NCBI GenBank assembly: GCA_963789885.1
Contig: CAWBNB010000021.1
Span: 62,001-126,000 of the forward strand
DNA from: DATEDA01 sp963789885
Lineage (GTDB): Bacteria; Pseudomonadota; Gammaproteobacteria; Burkholderiales; SG8-39
Reading direction: 5' to 3'
DNA length: 64,000 nucleotides
Shown here in pieces: positions 61,739-64,000 of the stretch. Below the pieces are notes generated by a model. The model did no database searches. It was not told where the DNA came from and saw nothing but the letters and a program-made list of their open reading frames with translations. Made by a program: the position numbers and the translations under genes. How positions within the stretch are numbered: position 1 is the first letter of the stretch; each line of letters opens with the position of its first letter.

Positions 61739-62251
61739 TCAGGACGGCGGTTGGGGCGAGACCGCTTGCCAGCCGCCGGCGCATTCCCTGACGTACGGGT
61801 AGTACGCCCTCGAGGCCGGGCAGTAGTACCAGTAGTGGCTCTGCTGGGGTTGCTGCTGTTGCGGCGGGGATTGCTGCGGCGCCGGCGCGACGTCGCTACG
61901 CTCGACGAACACGGGTGTCTGAGGTACTCCAACCGGGACGCCGACCGGGAACGGGGCGACGACCCCGCCCGGACCCCAGCCGGGGCCCCAACCCGGACCC
62001 CAACCCGGACCCCAGCCCCAACCGACGCCCCAAGCCGGGCCCCAACCCCAACCGGGGCCCCAACCCCCTCGCCAGCCCCAGCCTGCCCCCCACACCGGGC
62101 CACCGACGACGACGCCCACGCGCACGCCACTGTGGCCGCCGCCGTGGCCGCCGCCGTGGCCGCCGCCACGGCCGCCGGCAAACGCCGTCCCGCTCGCGAA
62201 AACCATCGCGAGCAGCGCCACGGCTCCCACGGCGGCGTGCAGCACCTTCAT
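61739..62251 (-). CDS. Exported Gly/His/Trp-repeat protein
   Basis: This 170-residue protein has a signal peptide (residues 1-25, ending TAFA), GGGH repeats (29-40), a GWGPGW tandem array (54-95), a valine/proline segment, and a conserved C-terminal motif CPASRAYYPYVRECAGGW. That C-terminal motif recurs in exported proteins of many proteobacteria as I recall. The His-rich repeats could bind metal. It is the first gene of a pair with the lipoprotein and has a CpxR/OmpR-like repeat in its promoter region. Confidence 0.85.
   Translation of the reverse strand: MKVLHAAVGAVALLAMVFASGTAFAGGRGGGHGGGHGGGHSGVRVGVVVGGPVWGAGWGWRGGWGPGWGWGPAWGVGWGWGPGWGPGWGPGWGPGGVVAPFPVGVPVGVPQTPVFVERSDVAPAPQQSPPQQQQPQQSHYWYYCPASRAYYPYVRECAGGWQAVSPQPPS
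61967..62092. repeat. Tandem repeats encoding GWGP/GWGW units
   Basis: This low-complexity stretch of the Gly/Trp-rich gene repeats a 12-bp unit (GGGTGGGGTCCG-like on the minus strand) several times with variations. It is the kind of sequence in which polymerase slippage or assembly collapse can change repeat number. Confidence 0.75.
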
Positions 62252-62298
62252 GCTGCCAATAATGCTCCGGAACCCGATCCGGTGCACCGACCGAAACG

Positions 62299-62320
62299 AC
62301 TTGTTACAACATTTACAAGT
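62299..62320. promoter_or_regulatory. Inverted/direct-repeat site upstream of the Gly/Trp-rich gene
   Basis: ACTTGT and ACAAGT form a 6-bp inverted repeat with a 10-bp spacer. On the minus strand it also contains GTAAA-TGTT-GTAAC, close to a CpxR-type GTAAA-N5-GTAAA box. It lies 48 bases upstream of the Gly/Trp-rich gene in an AT-rich patch, which suits control of an envelope gene by an OmpR-family regulator. Confidence 0.45.
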
Positions 62321-62457
62321 GGTGAGTGAAGGCCTTTCCGTCGCGTGGCGGCGTTCCGTCACCCGCCGTGCGTCTGCGTCGCAGCAAGCAGGCTCGCGAA
62401 CCGAAGGCCGCAGAGCGGCTTACCATCTGCGCCCGGCGTGGCGGAGCGGAGTTGCAA

Positions 62458-63489
62458 GTGAAAATCGATATCTTCAATCACGTGATGCCCCTGCGTTACC
62501 TCGAGCTGATGAAGAGCCACTCGAAGGATGCCGGGCTAGTGAAGCGCATGTCCTCCCTGCGCATGCTGTGGGACATCGACGCCCGCGTCGCGATGCTCGC
62601 CGAGAAGTTCCCGGACGTGCAACAGGTGCTGACGCTCTCGCTGCCGCCGCCGGAGGCGCTCGGCGGGCCCGATCTCGCGCCCGATCTCGCGCGGGTCGCG
62701 AACGACGGCATGGCCGAGATCTGCCGCCGCTGGCCGGAGCGCTTCCCGGCGTTCGTCGCATCGCTGCCGATGAACAACGTGCCCGCGGCTCTCGCGGAAA
62801 TGGACCGTGCGATCGGCGACCTCGGCGCGCGCGGCATCCAGATCTGCACCAACGTGGCGGGGCGGCCGCTCGACGAGCCGGAGTTCCTCCCGGTGTTCGA
62901 GCGGGCGACGAACCACCACGACGTCCCGATCTGGATGCATCCGGCGCGGCCCGCCGCGTTCGCCGACTACCGCACGGAGCAGAAGTCGAAGTACGAGATC
63001 TGGCAGGTGCTCGGGTGGCCGTACGAGACGAGCGTCGCGATGGCGCGCATGGTGTTCTCGGGGCTGCTCGCCCGGCTGCCGAACGCGCGCATCATCACCC
63101 ATCACTGCGGCGGCATGATCCCGTACTTCGCCGGCCGCGCCGAGACGCTGTGGGCGCAGCTCGGCTCGCGCTCCGCCGACGAGGATTACTCGGCGGTGCT
63201 CGGGAATCTCGCCAGGCCGCCCCTCGAATACTTCCGGATGTTCTACGGCGACACCGTGCTTGGCGGCGCGTCGGCGCCGCTCGCATGCGGGCTCGCGTTC
63301 TTCGGCGCCGATCGCGTGGTGTTCGCGAGCGACTGCCCGTTCGATCCGGAGGGCGGGCCGATGTTCATCCGCGAGGGGATCCGCTCGATCGAGGACCTCG
63401 CGCTCGCCGAAGGCGACAAGCGGAAGATCTACTTCGGCAACGCGATGCGTCTGCTGAAATTCAAGTTGCCCGACCAGGAGAGACAATGA
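62458..63489 (+). CDS. Amidohydrolase_2-family protein (ACMSD/decarboxylase-like)
   Basis: This 343-residue TIM-barrel protein belongs to the group of metal-dependent decarboxylases and hydrolases such as ACMSD and gamma-resorcylate decarboxylase. It starts (GTG) with KIDIFNHVMPLRYLELM, where N-H replaces the usual H-x-H. It has MHPARPAAFADY and ITHHCGGMIPYFAGR with ligand His residues, and the late Asp in FASDCPFDPEGGPMFI. It is followed by a Bug gene with ATGA overlap, so the binding protein probably supplies its aromatic acid substrate. Confidence 0.9.
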   Translation: MKIDIFNHVMPLRYLELMKSHSKDAGLVKRMSSLRMLWDIDARVAMLAEKFPDVQQVLTLSLPPPEALGGPDLAPDLARVANDGMAEICRRWPERFPAFVASLPMNNVPAALAEMDRAIGDLGARGIQICTNVAGRPLDEPEFLPVFERATNHHDVPIWMHPARPAAFADYRTEQKSKYEIWQVLGWPYETSVAMARMVFSGLLARLPNARIITHHCGGMIPYFAGRAETLWAQLGSRSADEDYSAVLGNLARPPLEYFRMFYGDTVLGGASAPLACGLAFFGADRVVFASDCPFDPEGGPMFIREGIRSIEDLALAEGDKRKIYFGNAMRLLKFKLPDQERQ

Positions 63490-64000
63490 TCAAGCAGCTG
63501 TTCGCAATGCTCACCGCCGTCGCATGCGCCGGCAACGCGGCGGCGCAGGGCGCCGCCGCCGACTATCCCAATCGGGTCGTGCGGACGGTCGTGCCCTACA
63601 CGACGGCGACCGGGCCCGATCTGCTCGCGCGCACGATCGGCGCGAAGCTTGCGGAGCGCTGGAAGCAGCCGGTCGTCGTCGAGAACCGTCCCGGCGCCTC
63701 CGGGAATATCGGTGCCGAGGCGGTCGCGAAGGCGGCGCCCGACGGCTACACGCTCATGCTCAACGTGACGACGCTCGCCATCACGCCGGCGATGTATCCC
63801 GCGCTTCCCTTCGACCCGGTGCAGAGCTTCGCGCCGATCTCGCTCATCGCGACCGGGAGTATCGTGCTCGTGACCAACGCCGCAGTGCCGGTGAAGAACG
63901 CGCAGGAGTTCGTGGCGCTCGCGAAGGCGAAGCCGGGCGCGATCAAATACAGCTCGCCCGGGAGCGGCACGCCGCAGCACGTCGCGATGGAACTCTTCCG
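63486..64000 (+). CDS. Bug/TctC-family periplasmic solute-binding protein (cut by the window edge)
   Basis: The first 171 residues of a Bug protein are present: signal peptide (residues 1-21, ending AAAQG), the opening NRVVRTVVPYTTATGPDLLA, in which the usual PGG loop is replaced by TTA, and VVENRPGASGNIGAEAVAKA. The C-terminal half lies beyond the window. It is translationally coupled to the amidohydrolase upstream and is the fifth such protein here. Confidence 0.92.
   Translation, partial: MIKQLFAMLTAVACAGNAAAQGAAADYPNRVVRTVVPYTTATGPDLLARTIGAKLAERWKQPVVVENRPGASGNIGAEAVAKAAPDGYTLMLNVTTLAITPAMYPALPFDPVQSFAPISLIATGSIVLVTNAAVPVKNAQEFVALAKAKPGAIKYSSPGSGTPQHVAMELF

Noticed and set aside
61900..62120. 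CRISPR array or structural repeat at the GWGP region
   Set aside because: The repeats are short, in frame and encode a Gly/Trp-rich protein with a signal peptide; there are no unique spacers.

Overview
This is a G+C-rich window (about two-thirds G+C or more by eye) that reads like a betaproteobacterium, most likely Burkholderiales or a relative. The evidence is five Bug/TctC-type periplasmic binding proteins, a PEP-CTERM protein, a TctE/QseC-type two-component system, a small winged-helix protein of a type I know from Burkholderiales, and many acyl-CoA and aromatic-catabolism genes. No rRNA, complete tRNA, insertion sequence, integrase or CRISPR array was seen. Both edges cut genes: a MaoC hydratase on the left and a Bug protein on the right.

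Layout. 1-3.7 kb: a leftward operon IclR regulator > thiolase > DUF35 > Bug > MaoC, behind a readable promoter and a perfect palindrome. 4-7.3 kb: small stress and regulatory genes (unknown protein, winged-helix, cold-shock protein, Crp/Fnr, two YeaQ-type membrane proteins). 7.6-13 kb: a rightward aromatic-type catabolic operon (TauD-like dioxygenase, Bug, two FAA hydrolases, 2Fe-2S reductase, VOC dioxygenase) ending in an alpha/beta-hydrolase remnant. 13-17 kb: cNMP-binding protein, AI-2E permease, and an OFA-type MFS transporter with a 39-residue partner. 17-24 kb: a leftward block, trypsin-like protease > MoxR > DUF58 > VWA > SCP2-like, followed by two alpha/beta hydrolases. 24-32 kb: Bug, enoyl-CoA hydratase, ADP-forming acyl-CoA synthetase, SMP-30 protein, Bug, FAD oxidoreductase, carboxymuconolactone decarboxylase. 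32-42.7 kb: exported AlgH-like protein, amidohydrolase plus 3-hydroxyisobutyrate-type dehydrogenase, secreted beta-propeller, two-component pair, PAP2 phosphatase, acetoacetyl-CoA synthetase, luciferase-like oxidoreductase. 42.8-52.5 kb: gamma-glutamyltransferase, MsrB, acyl-CoA dehydrogenase, CoA-transferase, crotonase, SDR, hydrolase, D-aminoacylase, PEP-CTERM protein. 52.9-61 kb: WYL regulator, an AddB-like/AddA-like nuclease-helicase pair, and a MazG-like repeat protein. 61-64 kb: Gly/Trp-rich envelope protein with a glycine-zipper lipoprotein, then amidohydrolase and Bug.

How the genes fit together. The theme is uptake and oxidation of organic acids and aromatic or acyl-CoA compounds. 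Bug proteins bind the substrate, oxygenases and FAA/VOC enzymes open rings, and CoA ligases, CoA-transferase, dehydrogenase, hydratases and thiolase finish the job. Scattered among these are stress, envelope and DNA-repair modules.

Most important observation. Seven long genes each appear to carry exactly one extra base: the protease, ADP-forming synthetase, beta-propeller, sensor kinase, acetoacetyl-CoA synthetase, D-aminoacylase and AddA-like helicase. Removing one base in each restores a normal protein, stop or start. Seven same-direction indels in 64 kb point to residual assembly error more than to gene decay. Gene ends here, including an apparent synthetase-SMP-30 fusion, should be read with that in mind. 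The best candidates for unusual biology are the hexapeptide-repeat MazG-like protein next to the AddAB-like pair, the protease-MoxR-DUF58-VWA-SCP2 set, the paired response-regulator boxes, and two orphan terminators that may mark small RNAs.
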